Origin: Tenrec ecaudatus
Lineage: Eukaryota; Chordata; Mammalia; Afrosoricida; Tenrecidae
Assembly (NCBI RefSeq): GCF_050624435.1
Contig: NC_134539.1
Coordinates: 119,519,525 to 119,583,524 of the forward strand
Direction: 5' to 3'
DNA length: 64,000 nucleotides
Part shown: positions 54,101 through 60,744 of the stretch, piece by piece
How positions within the stretch are numbered: position 1 is the stretch's first letter
Layout: every line of letters starts with the position of its first letter
The notes under the pieces: model-generated
What the model was told of the DNA's origin: nothing
The model's input: only the letters and a program-made list of their open reading frames with translations
Databases searched by the model: none
Translations under genes and position numbers: made by a program

Positions 54101-57076
54101 AAAAATTGAGATCTTGAAGGGGGAACCGATTGTGATGATGGCTACATATGTACAAATATATTTGATATAATTGATGTATGGAATGTTATAAGAGCTGTAA
54201 GAGCCCCAATAAAATGATATTTTTAAAGCAATAAAATACAAACTCTTAATAAGTAGGAAAAAGGAATTGAGATCTTGGTATGCTTTGGCGCTCTTGTAAT
54301 TGTCTGCTGACCTGTATTTCTTCTAGACACACCTTCTAGCCATATATGTTTGCATACCCGCTTTCTTACCAAAATATTTATTTTACTTGCCAGGCTCTAA
54401 TTTATCATTCTAGAAAATAAATAAATAAATAAATAAATAGATGTGTAATCCTAGAAGTAAAATTTGTATGTTAAACATTTTTCCTTTGTCTCCCTTAACC
54501 CTACTCAATTTCATCCCTAGCAGTTTCTCTAACTAGGGTTGTCAGATTTAGCAATTATGTAAACAAAGTGCCCTGTTAAGTTTGAATTTAAGGCAAACAA
54601 CAAATAATTGCTTAACATAGGTGAGCCCCGTGCAGTATAGGTGTCCTTTACTTTCTGTGGCCGCCTCCTCAGTGGCCACTCCTGATATTCAAACACTTGT
54701 TGCACTCCCTCATCTTACCTGAAAGTAGATCTTTCCCTGAAGGTTCTATTTCCATAGCCCTCTCCCCAATGGTCTTTTCTCTCGGCCTCTGATCCATTGG
54801 GCTAGTGGTACAATTCTAGCTGCTTACTGCTGTTTTCAAACTGTCCTGACCATTATTACTTTCAGGCTTCTCTTTTAAAGTACACAGTGTCTGCTTATAC
54901 CACCTCCATCTAGTGTCATTACACTCTTCTATGAATTAGAAGACTCTCTCTTACCCTCAGCCCCAAATCTTTATCTCCAGTACCTCTCTTCTGAGCATTA
55001 GACTAATTTTCTGCTGGATGTCTGGCAGTGGTTTGAACCTTGTGATGGCTTTGAATTAGAAATTTTCTAGTAAAGCAGTTTGATTGAAAGTTATTTTTGT
55101 ATAGCAGTGGTAGAAAAGATCGATCCTGTATAATGCAATTACATTTGTAATATGGCCTTTCCTTTAATAGATGCCTATAAGAAAATTTTAGAAACCACAA
55201 TGACGCCAACTGGAATAGACACTGCTAAACTCTATCCCATTCTGATGTCATCTGGACTTCCCAGGGAAACTCTTGGACAGATATGGGCCTTAGCTAATCG
55301 AACGACACCTGGCAAACTTACTAAAGAAGAACTGTACACCGTTCTGGCTATGATAGCAGTAACACAGGTAGACTGCTTCCCAGAGAGGGTGATGTTACCC
55401 ACTAGGGGGCGCTAGAACCGTCCAAGCGGGCTGCAAAATAGTTAACTCCAACTTTCTCCTCAATTATGGGCTATCGTACAAACGTTTTTATTGCCAGCAG
55501 CATTGCTAAGTTGTTTCTTTGTTTGTGTTTTTCTGAAAGGGGAAGTTGGCCAAGTAAGTTTGGGAACCTATGAGTTAGATTGAGTAACTTTTCCATGTAA
55601 ATTGAAAGACTATAGATTTTTTTTTTTTACTATAGCATTGTAGAAATCTTTACATTGAAATTCAGATCAACTTCAGAACACAGTACTGCTTGTATGAAGT
55701 CCATACTAGCAAAGTTTCTTTTGTGTAAAGGATGTGTAGTATATTGACATTTTCTGGATGTTAATAAAGAACTGGAGAGCCAGTCTAGAGTAGGCAAAAT
55801 TACTCCTTTTGGCATCCTTGTTTTAAATTCCTTAGAACTTGATATGTATTCACAGTTTCCTCGGCTTTCTCATATTACAAAATTACTTTGAATGATTTGA
55901 GTATGGTGAATTAACCAAAATTGCCCAAGAGGAAAATGTCAGAATTGATAACGTGATGGCAATTTCTTTGCTAAGTATTATGTTTTACATTCAGTGTTAG
56001 TTTGTGGGATGGGTGGGATGGGTGTGTGAACTTCTTAAGTTTGGGGAGAGTTAGAGTAGAAACGTACCGGGACTCCAGGTTTTACATTTAGGTCTCTGTG
56101 TGCCAGGGTTTGATTGTATGTGGTTGGCAGCCACCCAGAATGCTTTCATCTCTCTCCTGTTCTTTGTAGAGAGGAGTTCCCGCCATGAGTCCTGACACTT
56201 TAAGCCAGTTTCCTTCGGCTCCTATTCCAACTCTAAGTGGTTTTCCTGTGACTCTTACGGCCCCAGTGAGTCAACCCACAACAGTGATGCCTTCGGGTCC
56301 TGCAGCCTCCATCCCTCTCAACCTGGGACAGCCAGTCATGGGCATTAACCTTGTTGGACCAATGGGTGGAGCTGCAGCCCAGCCCTCTGGTGGCTTCTTG
56401 CCATCTTACCCAGCAAATCAGGTAAATGGAGAAGCTAGCTTTGCTAATTCCAAGTAATTCCTGAAAGTGAATCTGGACATTTTCTACAGGCATGCGTACA
56501 GAATATTGCTGGATTCTGATGGACACTTGAGAGGAAAAAGTTTAATTTTGTATTATTTTTAAAACATAAAGCTACATCTTAAACCTTAAATTATTTGAAT
56601 TTTAGCTAATGATTTATAGTTCTTTCTAGTGAAGACGTCTTAACCTTTAACCTCCACCTAATAAAATAAATGTTTGACTCTGCATTTTGAGGAAATTGCT
56701 AAACCTAAAGTTAAACTGCCGGGTTTACTTTTCACTCCTCAGATTAGCAAAACCTGTGACACTGAGAGTATCTAATATTTTCCCCTTAAGCACTTCCTTT
56801 GAGTGTATGTCTGAAGACTGTTCTTCTGAAATTAGGTAGTTGTACTAAATTGGGGAATTTAGCATGCTGTTCATGTGATTGACAGTTGGGGTTTTGCCGT
56901 AATTGGATGCTTTTCTACTTCAATGCCCTCTCTCAACTTAAGGTGGTCAAACCAGAAGAAGACGACTTCCAAGATTTTCAAGATGCTTCTAAGTCGGGGT
57001 CTCTTGATGACTCCTTCAGTGATTTCCAAGAGCTGTCTGCTTCTTCCAAAGCAAGTCATCCCCAGCAGGGAACCAG
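23962..57076 (+). CDS. SYNRG: SYNRG, gamma-synergin (5' part, 12 coding exons, runs off the window)
   Basis: Cytosolic EH-domain protein that binds the gamma-ear of the AP-1 clathrin adaptor at the trans-Golgi network and endosomes. The exons join in phase into 1775 nt, about 591 codons. In order: a Gly/Ala-rich N-terminus (1-23), a Met/Gln/Pro-rich segment (37-119), a Glu/Gln/Lys-rich helical stretch (about 108-150), a cassette with DEEEFSDF (212-219), a linker, the EH domain (about 399-463, with W436 in GQIWALA), a Pro/Ser/Gly-rich linker (464-547), and the adaptor-binding motifs DDFQDF (554-559) and SFSDF (571-575). The last exon ends in a split codon at a GT donor, and nothing resembling the downstream human exons appears before 64000, so the C-terminal half lies to the right. 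No disabling change was seen. Confidence 0.95.
25032..25059. repeat. (TG)n microsatellite
   Basis: Pure TG repeat in SYNRG intron 1. Confidence 0.9.
25575..26790 (+). mobile_element. L1 ORF2 fragment with nested SINE
   Basis: In sense, TACGAGATCAACAAACGC (YEINKRKS), CCATATATCAACAGTAGG, TACTGCCCAAAGCTATCTG and later blocks follow L1 ORF2, with many stops. An AfroSINE at 25815-25994 splits it. Confidence 0.8.
25815..25994 (-). mobile_element. AfroSINE with internal (CA/CCA) expansion
   Basis: CATTGCCATCGATTCATTGCC, expanded CACACA/CCACCCC, TTTCTGAGGCTGTAACTG and CTACCAGGGCTCCTG. Confidence 0.83.
26812..27006 (+). mobile_element. AfroSINE
   Basis: GGGCTGCTACCCTCAAGGTC, GGAAACCCACAGGACGG and GAGTCAGAATTGACTCGATG. 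Confidence 0.87.
27010..28840. other. SYNRG intron 1, unassigned stretch
   Basis: No convincing gene, RNA or named repeat seen; possible weak L2-like similarity near 27540-27650. Confidence 0.4.
28850..29038 (-). mobile_element. SPIN-type hAT transposon, short non-autonomous copy 2
   Basis: 189 bp in the opposite orientation to copy 1, with better-kept ends CAGTGGTTCTCAACC and GGTTGAGAACCACTG's equivalent (GTTGAGAACCACTG). The left flank is CTCTAGAT; the right shows GTCTGGAT one base off, an eroded 8-bp duplication. It lies in SYNRG intron 1. Confidence 0.88.
29088..29522 (-). mobile_element. Two tRNA-SINE related copies
   Basis: About 29088-29240 (GCTGTCAAGTCACTTCCAAC...TGCCAC type, an AfroSINE variant) and 29355-29522 (GTGGCTGGTGGGTTTGAGGC, CCTTTGGTTAGCTGC). 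Confidence 0.65.
29735..29920 (+). mobile_element. AfroSINE
   Basis: GTTGGGCTGCTAACCACCAAG, GTTCAAACCCACCAACC and GTCTTGGAAACCCC. Confidence 0.85.
30200..30870 (+). mobile_element. L2 fragment
   Basis: CCTTGCAGTTGCTCAGGC, CATCATCTTCAACTCTGTCTG, AACCTCGGACAACTTC and further blocks follow the mammalian L2 ORF2-end to 3' UTR order. Confidence 0.65.
31196..31236 (+). CDS. SYNRG: SYNRG coding exon 2
   Basis: A 41-nt exon giving SFMFPVASGLRPPQ, with acceptor TTTTCAG and donor CAAG|GTATGC. The phase joins exons 1 and 3 exactly. Confidence 0.92.
31770..31965 (-). mobile_element. tRNA-SINE (AfroSINE variant)
   Basis: GGCTGAGTTTTCAGAAGTAGA, TTTCTTCCAAGGGATCTC and GGACCACCCAGGGAATC. SYNRG intron 2. 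Confidence 0.65.
32720..33270 (+). mobile_element. RTE (BovB-like) reverse-transcriptase fragment
   Basis: Sense translation gives decayed ISKKGHLQNAEIIKTTS... and QQYINRELPEIQVRFRRGC, the finger region of an RTE reverse transcriptase, with stops. SYNRG intron 2. Confidence 0.8.
33271..33770 (+). mobile_element. LINE 3' UTR family, copy A
   Basis: GGGGTCTTAAAAGCTTG, CCAAAGGACTAATGGACGGC and CCAGAAGAACTCGATGGTGCC recur in the copy at 47585-48190, defining one afrotherian LINE 3' UTR family. Confidence 0.65.
33788..33868. mobile_element. Mariner-like MITE (81 bp)
   Basis: Inverted ends GAGGACTTCAAAAGG...GGGAAAA and TTTTCCCATGAGCTTTTG...CCCCTC enclose almost the whole element, flanked by TA on both sides. 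Confidence 0.6.
34015..34575 (+). mobile_element. MaLR (MLT1-like) LTR
   Basis: GAGTAACAAATTACTCAAAAAC, GTTGTTCAGGCTGTCTCATGAG, AAGATGGCTCACTCACAT-like AAGAAGGCTCACTCACAT and GGAGGCCTCAGTTCCTC follow MLT1-type LTR consensus. It is an old retroviral LTR without coding sequence. Confidence 0.65.
34632..34700 (-). mobile_element. RTE 3' tail (short)
   Basis: TTTTACTGGGGGCTCTTACAG and AATCCATACATCAATTGTGG. Confidence 0.7.
34833..35012 (+). mobile_element. AfroSINE
   Basis: TTTGGCTGCTAACTGCAAGC, GGAAACCCACGGTAG and GAGTCAGAATTGAC. It ends 100 bp before SYNRG exon 3. Confidence 0.8.
35113..35231 (+). CDS. SYNRG: SYNRG coding exon 3
   Basis: Residues 38-76, LMPMQQQGYPVVSVMQPNMQ..., Met/Gln-rich. 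The acceptor is TTTTTCATCAG and the donor CAG|GTACGT. Confidence 0.95.
35600..36105 (+). mobile_element. MaLR-like LTR
   Basis: TACATAACAGAAATGCCA, CTCAAAAGAGATTGGCTCAAG and AACTTAATCCTACC blocks recur in the copy near 41908. Confidence 0.5.
36106..37376. other. SYNRG intron 3, unassigned stretch
   Basis: Includes a MIR-like bit near 36120-36200 (AGGATACTACTCAACGACACACAG) and an old dispersed repeat I cannot name around 36750-37260. No gene. Confidence 0.4.
37392..37623 (-). mobile_element. RTE 3' copy with 15-bp TSD and a second RTE tail nested inside
   Basis: GGAAGAGCAATTTTT occurs at 37377-37391 and 37624-37638, exactly flanking the element. Inside, from about 37496, a second shorter RTE tail (T run, then ATTTATTAGGGGCTC) interrupts the first between two TCATTCT copies. 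Confidence 0.9.
38400..38940 (+). mobile_element. L1 ORF2 fragment with nested SINE
   Basis: AAGAGCTAATATAGCAATAAA, GGGCAAATCTACAATCA and GACCATATAGTGGGCCATAG are L1-like. An AfroSINE (about 38560-38712; GGGAAACCCACAGAGGC, GAATCAGAATCACTGTGATAG) lies inside. Confidence 0.65.
38560..38712 (+). mobile_element. AfroSINE, 5' truncated
   Basis: TTTGAAACCACCAGTCACTCC, GGGAAACCCACAGAGGC and CCTGCCCTGTAAGG. Confidence 0.8.
39059..39112. repeat. 54-bp perfect alternating pyrimidine-purine tract, (CG)n(CA)n
   Basis: Starts TATGTATGTGCACGCATG, then GCGCGCGCGCGCGC, then (CA)n and TG, with no break in the alternation. It is in SYNRG intron 3. Such sequence readily forms Z-DNA. Confidence 0.9.
40178..40335 (+). 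mobile_element. AfroSINE
   Basis: GGGGTGGTTAAAGCACTTG, AGGACTTTCAGCCTTGGAAACC and GGGTCACAATGAGTCAAAAT. Confidence 0.72.
40540..41003 (-). mobile_element. AfroSINE split by an RTE insertion
   Basis: The halves lie at about 40540-40637 (GACAGGGTAGAACTACCCC) and 40881-41003 (CTTTCTCCCACAGAGCG, CACCACGGCTCTC), with the RTE copy 40638-40880 between. Confidence 0.88.
40638..40880 (-). mobile_element. RTE 3' copy nested in a SINE
   Basis: CATCTTATTGGGGGCTCATAC, CTTGACATCAGTTCCTCG and CTCATGAACCCTTGATAATTT. The target duplication is GACTGTTAATTTTT (40624-40637) and GACTCTTAACTTTTT (40881-40895). Confidence 0.9.
41297..41427 (+). CDS. SYNRG: SYNRG coding exon 4
   Basis: Residues 77-119 plus two bases, AGIPVGPMPAAG... 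to FAEEQ. The donor AGCA|GTAAGA gives a split Gln codon completed in exon 5. Confidence 0.95.
41585..41775 (+). mobile_element. tRNA-SINE (AfroSINE variant)
   Basis: AGGCACCTGGGTGGCTCAAGC, AAAACCCTACAGAGCAG and GGGAGTTGGAATCAACCCC. SYNRG intron 4. Confidence 0.75.
41908..42290 (+). mobile_element. MaLR-like LTR
   Basis: GGTTTCTCAGTGATACTGTTACC, AGACTGGAAGTCTGAATTC and CCAAAATGGGATTATAGC. Old LTR without coding sequence. Confidence 0.55.
42703..42808 (+). CDS. SYNRG: SYNRG coding exon 5
   Basis: Residues 121-155, KRFEQQQKLLEEERKRRQ..., a highly charged segment likely to form a helix or coiled coil. The acceptor is CCCATAG and the donor AAG|GTAATG. Confidence 0.95.
43025..43206 (-). mobile_element. 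AfroSINE
   Basis: AGTTGATTCTGTCTCACAAC, ACAGAGTAAAACTGCTCC and TTTAACCACTGTACCACTGG. SYNRG intron 5. Confidence 0.82.
43755..43866 (+). CDS. SYNRG: SYNRG coding exon 6
   Basis: Residues 156-192 plus one base, LGEKSRDEALEAIKGNLDGF.... The acceptor is TTTTTCTCTCAG and the donor CCAG|GTACTT. Confidence 0.95.
43955..46200 (+). mobile_element. RTE (BovB-like) 5' half, decayed, with nested insertions
   Basis: It begins in the 5' leader (TGTTACTGTGATGCTGGACAC). The endonuclease region reads DWNAKVGNKGEG and MIEFCKTHSLLTGN, matching the APE-type endonuclease of RTE. After the nested tail at 45235-45486 it resumes with LNKRFQR-like CTGAACAAAAGATTTCAAAG and continues, interrupted again near 45535-45695, to about 46200. 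There are many stops. Confidence 0.85.
45235..45486 (+). mobile_element. RTE 3' copy nested in RTE
   Basis: From CAACAGAAAAGTGGGGGGAG through AATTATCAAAGGTTCGTGGG to CCCCCAATAAAATTATTT and an A-rich end, inserted in the coding part of the host RTE. Confidence 0.85.
46228..46432 (-). mobile_element. AfroSINE
   Basis: TGCCATCGAGTCAGTGCCGAC, GACAGGGTAGAACTGCCC and GTTAGCAGTCCAATGAG. Confidence 0.87.
46450..46508. repeat. (TG)n(TA)n(GA)n compound microsatellite
   Basis: GTGTGTGT, then TA repeats, then GAGAGA, in SYNRG intron 6. It leads into a 67-bp tandem duplication. Confidence 0.9.
46507..46640 (+). repeat. 67-bp tandem duplication
   Basis: The segment from GAATAGATATCACATAAAAT to GTATAAGCCGAG occurs at 46507-46556 and again, identical, at 46574-46623, joined by (GA)n. 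Identity suggests a recent slippage or unequal-exchange event seeded by the GA tract. Confidence 0.88.
46597..46713. mobile_element. MITE-like element with CTCGTGTATAAGCC-type inverted ends
   Basis: The left end CCATATATACTCGTGTATAAG and the right end ACTCGAGTATGTAAGG are imperfect inverted copies around a core of about 115 bp with AAAATTAGGTGCCTCGGCTGA. I recognise this as a dispersed vertebrate DNA-transposon sequence but cannot name the family. Confidence 0.5.
47327..47345. repeat. (TA)n microsatellite
   Basis: Short TA repeat in SYNRG intron 6. Confidence 0.85.
47585..48190 (+). mobile_element. LINE 3' UTR family, copy B, with poly(A)
   Basis: TCTGAAAAGCTTGCAGGTGACC, CCAAAGGGCTAGTGGACC, AAGACCAGACTTGATG and AACTAATTTGCTCTTC, ending in 12-13 A at about 48177-48189. 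Homologous to 33271-33770. Confidence 0.75.
48191..48268 (+). mobile_element. AfroSINE 3' half
   Basis: CCCTACAAAGCAGTTCTGCTC, GGAGCTGAAATTGACTTGATG and CAACAGGGTTGG. Confidence 0.78.
48555..49565 (-). mobile_element. RTE (BovB-like) reverse-transcriptase 3' part
   Basis: On the minus strand the blocks follow the RTE ORF: the region just upstream of the catalytic box, ending INNLWYALHTN where an intact copy has a Y-A-D-D-T box, then the helical C-terminal part. Degraded and non-coding. SYNRG intron 6. Confidence 0.8.
50215..50517 (+). CDS. SYNRG: SYNRG coding exon 7 (symmetric cassette)
   Basis: 303 nt, phase 1 at both ends, encoding 101 residues from DYPTSSHSSVTV to IVQKA. It contains the acidic-aromatic motif EEEFSDF (213-219). 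Skipping it would keep the frame, so it can act as an alternative exon; I recall that human isoforms differ here. The acceptor is TTTTGCAG and the donor GCAG|GTAACT. Confidence 0.92.
50831..50852. repeat. (TTTGG)n short tandem repeat
   Basis: About four TTTGG units in SYNRG intron 7. Confidence 0.8.
50905..51085 (+). mobile_element. AfroSINE
   Basis: GCTTGAACCCACGAGCCGCTCC, GATTGACAGCCTTGTAAGC and TACTCTGTCCTGTAGCG. Confidence 0.82.
51119..51154. repeat. (CA)n microsatellite
   Basis: Pure CA repeat between two SINEs in SYNRG intron 7. Confidence 0.9.
51168..51335 (+). mobile_element. AfroSINE
   Basis: AAGGAACCCTGGTGGCATAATG, GGGCTGCGAAATGCAAGGTC and TACTCTGTCCTAGAGGGTC. Confidence 0.9.
51693..51926 (+). 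CDS. SYNRG: SYNRG coding exon 8
   Basis: 234 nt, phase 1 at both ends, GPSLEEKLLVSCDMNTSGQE... to AIEES. Ser/Thr/Glu-rich linker before the EH domain. The acceptor is TTTGTTTAG and the donor GTG|GTGAGC. Confidence 0.94.
51940..52870. other. SYNRG intron 8, no feature seen
   Basis: AT-rich, apparently unique intron sequence without recognised repeat, RNA or coding segment. Confidence 0.4.
52879..52956 (+). CDS. SYNRG: SYNRG coding exon 9
   Basis: 78 nt, phase 1 at both ends, VGVFPPQDPIQPRTPPWIY.... The acceptor is TCTCTTGTAG and the donor CCAG|GTAAGA. Exons 7, 8 and 9 are all symmetric, so several skipping combinations stay in frame. Confidence 0.94.
53216..53375 (+). mobile_element. AfroSINE
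   Basis: GGCTAGCAGTTCAAATCTGCC, AGAAAGATGAGGC and GAGTCAGAATCTACTTGATG. Confidence 0.8.
54100..54235 (+). mobile_element. RTE 3' tail
   Basis: GGGGGAACCGATTGTGATG, AATTGATGTATGGAATG, GAGCTGTAAGAGCCCC and AATAAAATGAT. Confidence 0.85.
54415..54439. repeat. (AAAT)n microsatellite
   Basis: AAATAAATAAAT... about six units in SYNRG intron 9. Confidence 0.9.
55171..55367 (+). CDS. SYNRG: SYNRG coding exon 10 (EH domain)
   Basis: Residues 398-463, AYKKILETTMTPTGIDTAKL... to IAVTQ. It contains the EH core, with the conserved Trp of the NPF pocket in LGQIWALAN (W436) and the following GKLTKEELYTVLAMI helix. The donor is CAG|GTAGAC. Confidence 0.96.
55399..55412 (+). promoter_or_regulatory. CTCF-type motif
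   Basis: CCACTAGGGGGCGC matches the core CTCF consensus base for base. It lies 32 bp after the EH-exon donor site of SYNRG. Binding is inferred from the motif. Confidence 0.6.
56170..56421 (+). CDS. SYNRG: SYNRG coding exon 11
   Basis: 252 nt, phase 0 at both ends, residues 464-547. Pro/Ser/Gly-rich linker, RGVPAMSPDTLSQFPSAPIP... to YPANQ. The acceptor is TTCTTTGTAG and the donor CAG|GTAAAT. Confidence 0.95.
56943..57076 (+). CDS. SYNRG: SYNRG coding exon 12 (gamma-ear binding motifs)
   Basis: Residues 548-591 plus two bases. It holds PEEDDFQDFQDA (551-562) and DDSFSDFQEL (569-578), the DDFxDF-type motifs that bind the AP-1 gamma-ear and GGA-ear. The acceptor is CAACTTAAG and the donor CCAG|GTAGGA. 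The next exon is outside the window. Confidence 0.95.
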
Positions 57077-57879
57077 GTAGGAAAGAATTGAATACATTGA
57101 ACAGTGTCTTTAATAATAAAAAATAATAGCATCTACAATAAGAAGTAGCTATAATTAAGAAAAATATGGCTCCTTACTCTCATTTTCCTGCCTTTATTCA
57201 TATTTTTACTCTCCTAACTTCTCTCCACTTTGTCTACCTTAAACGTCAGCTCTTGCAGTTTCATCTCTATACATACCTGCATGCCAATTTTTATTGCTTT
57301 TGCCACTGCTAACTCTGATTTGTTATGGCTAAGTACATTATGTGGCTATGATGACTTCATGTCCTCATATAAGGCCCAGAGATTTGACTGTTGAAAACTC
57401 TGTAAGCAGGAGCACATATAATTTGATATTGTTACAGTGTAATGTAGTGTTTATTTCCCACAGAAATCATAATTGAATCATCTAAAAATGGTTATTTATT
57501 TATGTCTTTTTTGTATAAGATGAGAGCAATAACTTTTAGGTCTTCAAATTTCTGTTTGTTTGAATACTCAGGCACATAAACAAAGCTAATGTTTCATATA
57601 CGAGTTTAAATTATAGGTATCGTAGCTGATTCAGTATGCTGTCAGTATCTCTCCATCTCACTTTTTAATAAAGTAGTGAGCTGTTTTGTCCAGAGTGTAG
57701 CACACTCCACTTTGGGTGTGCAATATCAGTTTTTTTCATTTAATATTTTAATTTCCTTGATTTCAAATTTGGAATTTATTTCTGGCAAGATATATGTGCT
57801 TCTTCTTTTATGTTTCCATTTGTGCACATTTATTCATATCTTACATTTTAGCCAGTTGACCATCTTTTTAACTAACACC

Positions 57880-58125
57880 TTCTGCATGCAGGTTTATTGA
57901 CATACGGTTCCCATAGTACACAATTCAGCAGTAACCATATTTAAAAGAGTTGTGCAGTCATCACCATAATCAATTTTAGAACATTTTCTTCTTTATTGTG
58001 CTCATTAATAACTCCCCATTTTCCCCAGTCTTCCCTGCCACAACCCCAAGAGAGTATTAATCCACTTATTGTTGATTTAGATTTATCTATCCTGGGTTTC
58101 ATATAAAGAAAAACAGACAAACACT
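57880..58125 (-). mobile_element. L1 3'-region fragment
   Basis: GTGCAGTCATCACCATAATC, TTTTAGAACATTTTCTTC and CCTGGGTTTCATATAAAG, antisense old L1. Confidence 0.65.
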
Positions 58126-58129
58126 TACT

Positions 58130-59040
58130 TTTTTTTATCCCAGGACTTAAGGGACATTAAGGGTGGTAGAAAAATTAGAAAATTGATAGTGGTCATAGTT
58201 GCAAATCAATTAATATAAGTGCCATTAAATTACACATTTAAAATGTAAAAGTCACTAATGTTTTGAGATATATGAGTATATATATAAAATGACAAGTTTT
58301 TAACAAAGAAATGAAATACTAATATATGTTACAATATGGATGAACTTCAAAAACAAGACAAAGAAGTCAGGAAAGATCATATCATGATTTCATGTATATA
58401 AAATGTTCAGAATAGACAAATCAATAGAGACAGAAAATAGTGTGGTAGGCTGGGTTGACTAAAGAAACAAAACCAGTTAGACTCATGTATATGAAAGAAA
58501 GCTCTTATATGAAGAAGCTGTATATATCAGGAAAACATCCCAACCCAGTCCAACTCAAGTCCCTACGTCCAATACTAGTCCCTAAGTCCTTCTTCAGACT
58601 CACACAGTCACAAGCAATGATGCAGAATGCAGGAAGATCACAGGCCGGTGGGTGCAAAGTCTTGTGGATCCAATGGCGGTGGATTCATCTCCAGGGTTCT
58701 GTCCCCCATCTGGGTCAACCAGCAAGAAGGTGAAGGCGGGAGAGAAGTTCCCAGGACCCTCCTTATAAGAAGGTCACGCCTACAAGGAGGCACGATCAGG
58801 CTGTGGCCTGATTGACAGGCCAGACTCCACCTCTCCACTTTTCTATCTTCATTATAAAAGGATGACATGAAACTGCAACTACCACAATACATTAGTGATT
58901 CCATAAGGGAGGAAAAGGAGGAGGGGAGAATGGAAAATGATTGATAATAGGCCTGAAGTTTCTTTTTGGGGTGATTATACTAAAATTGATTGTGGTAATG
59001 ATTGCACATATTCTCTTAATTTTATGAATACATAAATTAA
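58130..59040 (+). mobile_element. L1 3' end interrupted by a TG...CA element
   Basis: ATGGATGAACTTCAAAAACA... AATAGAGACAGAAAATAG before, and ATTAGTGATTCC... TTTTTGGGGTGATTATAC after, the insertion at 58441-58886. Confidence 0.65.
58441..58886 (+). mobile_element. 446-bp TG...CA element, candidate solo LTR
   Basis: Begins TGTGGTAG and ends CTACCACA (8-bp perfect inverted ends), with ATAG on the left and ATAC on the right, a likely 4-bp duplication, and the L1 continuing cleanly after it. It has no coding capacity. TG...CA ends with a short duplication fit an LTR, but I cannot name the family. Confidence 0.55.
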
Positions 59041-59764
59041 GCAACAAAGCCCACACACATCAGCCTGTGTGATCACGAGGTGTCGAATGGATCAGGTATC
59101 AGGCATCATCAGAACAAAAAATCTTACCATAGTGAATGAGGGAAGAAGTGCAGAGTGGAGACCTGAAGCCCATTGGTAGGCCACTGGAGATCCCCTTACA
59201 GAAGGGTCTCAGGGAGGAGACAAGCCAGTCAGGGTGCGATGTAACAACCATGAAAAATACAACTTTCCTCTAGTTCCTAAATGCTTCCTCTCCCCTGCCC
59301 CCACTATCATGATCCCAATTCTACCTTGCAAGTCTGGCTAGAGCAGAGGATGTACACTGGTGCAGATAGGAACTGGAAACACAGGGAATCCAGAGCGGAT
59401 GATCCCTTCAGGACCAGTGGTGAGAGTGGTGAAACTGGGAGGGTAGGTTAGAAAGGGGGAACCTATTACAAGGATCTACATGTGACCTCCTCCCTGGGGG
59501 ATGGACAACAGAAAAGTGGGTGAAGTGGGTTGGACAGTGCAAGATATGACAAAATAATAATTTATAAATTATCAAGGGTTCATGAGGGAGGAGGAAGCGG
59601 AGAGGGAGGGGAAAAGTGAGGAGCTGATGCCAGGGGCTTAAGTGGAGAGCAAATGTTTTGAGAATGATGAGGACAATGAATGTACAAATGTGCTTTACGC
59701 AATTGATGTATGTCTGGATTGTGATAAGAGTTGTATGAGCCCCTAATAAAATGATTTTAAAAAG
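59041..59764 (+). mobile_element. RTE 3' copy, 724 bp, with 15-bp TSD
   Basis: GAATACATAAATTAA (59026-59040) and GAATACATACATTAA (59765-59779) flank it with 14 of 15 bases equal. It runs from AACAAAGCCCACAC... through CAAGTCTGGCTAGAGCAGAG to CCCTAATAAAATGATTTTAAAAA. This is the cleanest RTE 3' UTR in the window. Confidence 0.92.
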
Positions 59765-59799
59765 GAATACATACATTAAACACATGTAAGGGACTTATA

Positions 59800-59985
59800 G
59801 AAGAAACCAGAACCCTGCAGGCACATTTGGCTGTTAACTTAAAGGTCAGTGGTTCAAACTCACTAGCTACTCCGCAGGAAAAAGATGTAGCAATCAGCTT
59901 CCATAGACTGGAAAAAAAAGCCATTTCTGCTCTATCCTATAGGGTCACTATGACTTGTAATCAATTGTACATCAGTGGGATAGAA
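59800..59985 (+). mobile_element. AfroSINE
   Basis: AACCCTGCAGGCACATTTGG, GGTTCAAACTCACTAGC and CTATCCTATAGGGTCACTATG. Confidence 0.83.
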
Positions 59986-60487
59986 GAAACCTGATGAATG
60001 TGGCTATAAAGAAATGGAATGCCCACGACCTCTACACCAGGCTAACCTTGAAAAACATAATATGTCTACCTAAAATCTCTTTCTTTCAACAAAACTTATA
60101 TAACCTTCCTGTGTGTTTTGCTGCCTCCTTCCACTTGCCCCAAACTTATATCCAGTTGTGCTGAAAATGCTTTCAAACTTCTGGCCCTCGGACATTCTGT
60201 TTTCCAACATGTGAAATACACTTAACTGTTTTTCTCTGATTACTTCCAGTTCTATTTCAAAAATTGATTTTCTTTACCTTTCCTCCATCAGTCCCCATCT
60301 CCAAGATGAGTTAAGGGCCCCGCCAGTCAAGTCATCTCGACCCCATATGTTCAGAGTAATATTGTGCACCAGGAGGTTTTCAGTGACTGCTTTTTCAGAT
60401 TGCCAGACCTTTCCTTCTGGGATTACTCAAAATTTCACTCTCTTGGTTAGCACATAGGACCTAATGAATAGCCGGACCCTGTTATGT

Positions 60488-60705
60488 TATGGGGACCTGG
60501 CCATGTTGTGGAGTACAATTTTGCTGCTAACTGCAAGGTCAGCAGTCTAAAACCATTAGCCATTCCTCAGGGGGAAAAATGATAGATTTTCTACTCCCGT
60601 GATTTACAGTCTCGTCTCAGAAACCCACAAGGTTAGGTCTACTGTTCGATAGGATCGCTATGAGTTGGCTTCGACTCGATGACAGCGAGTTTGCATTTTT
60701 TTGAG
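60488..60705 (+). mobile_element. AfroSINE
   Basis: GCTGCTAACTGCAAGGTCAGC, TCTACTCCCGTGATTTACAG, CAGAAACCCACAAGG and GGCTTCGACTCGATGACAGC; among the best-kept copies. Confidence 0.92.
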
Positions 60706-60744
60706 CTTGAGTTGTATTGTAGTTACTGGTTTACTACTGTCTTC

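Noticed and set aside
57880-59040. L1 in opposite orientations, possible twin-priming inversion
   Set aside because: Both arms appear to cover the same L1 3' region, so two separate insertions are more likely than one inverted copy.
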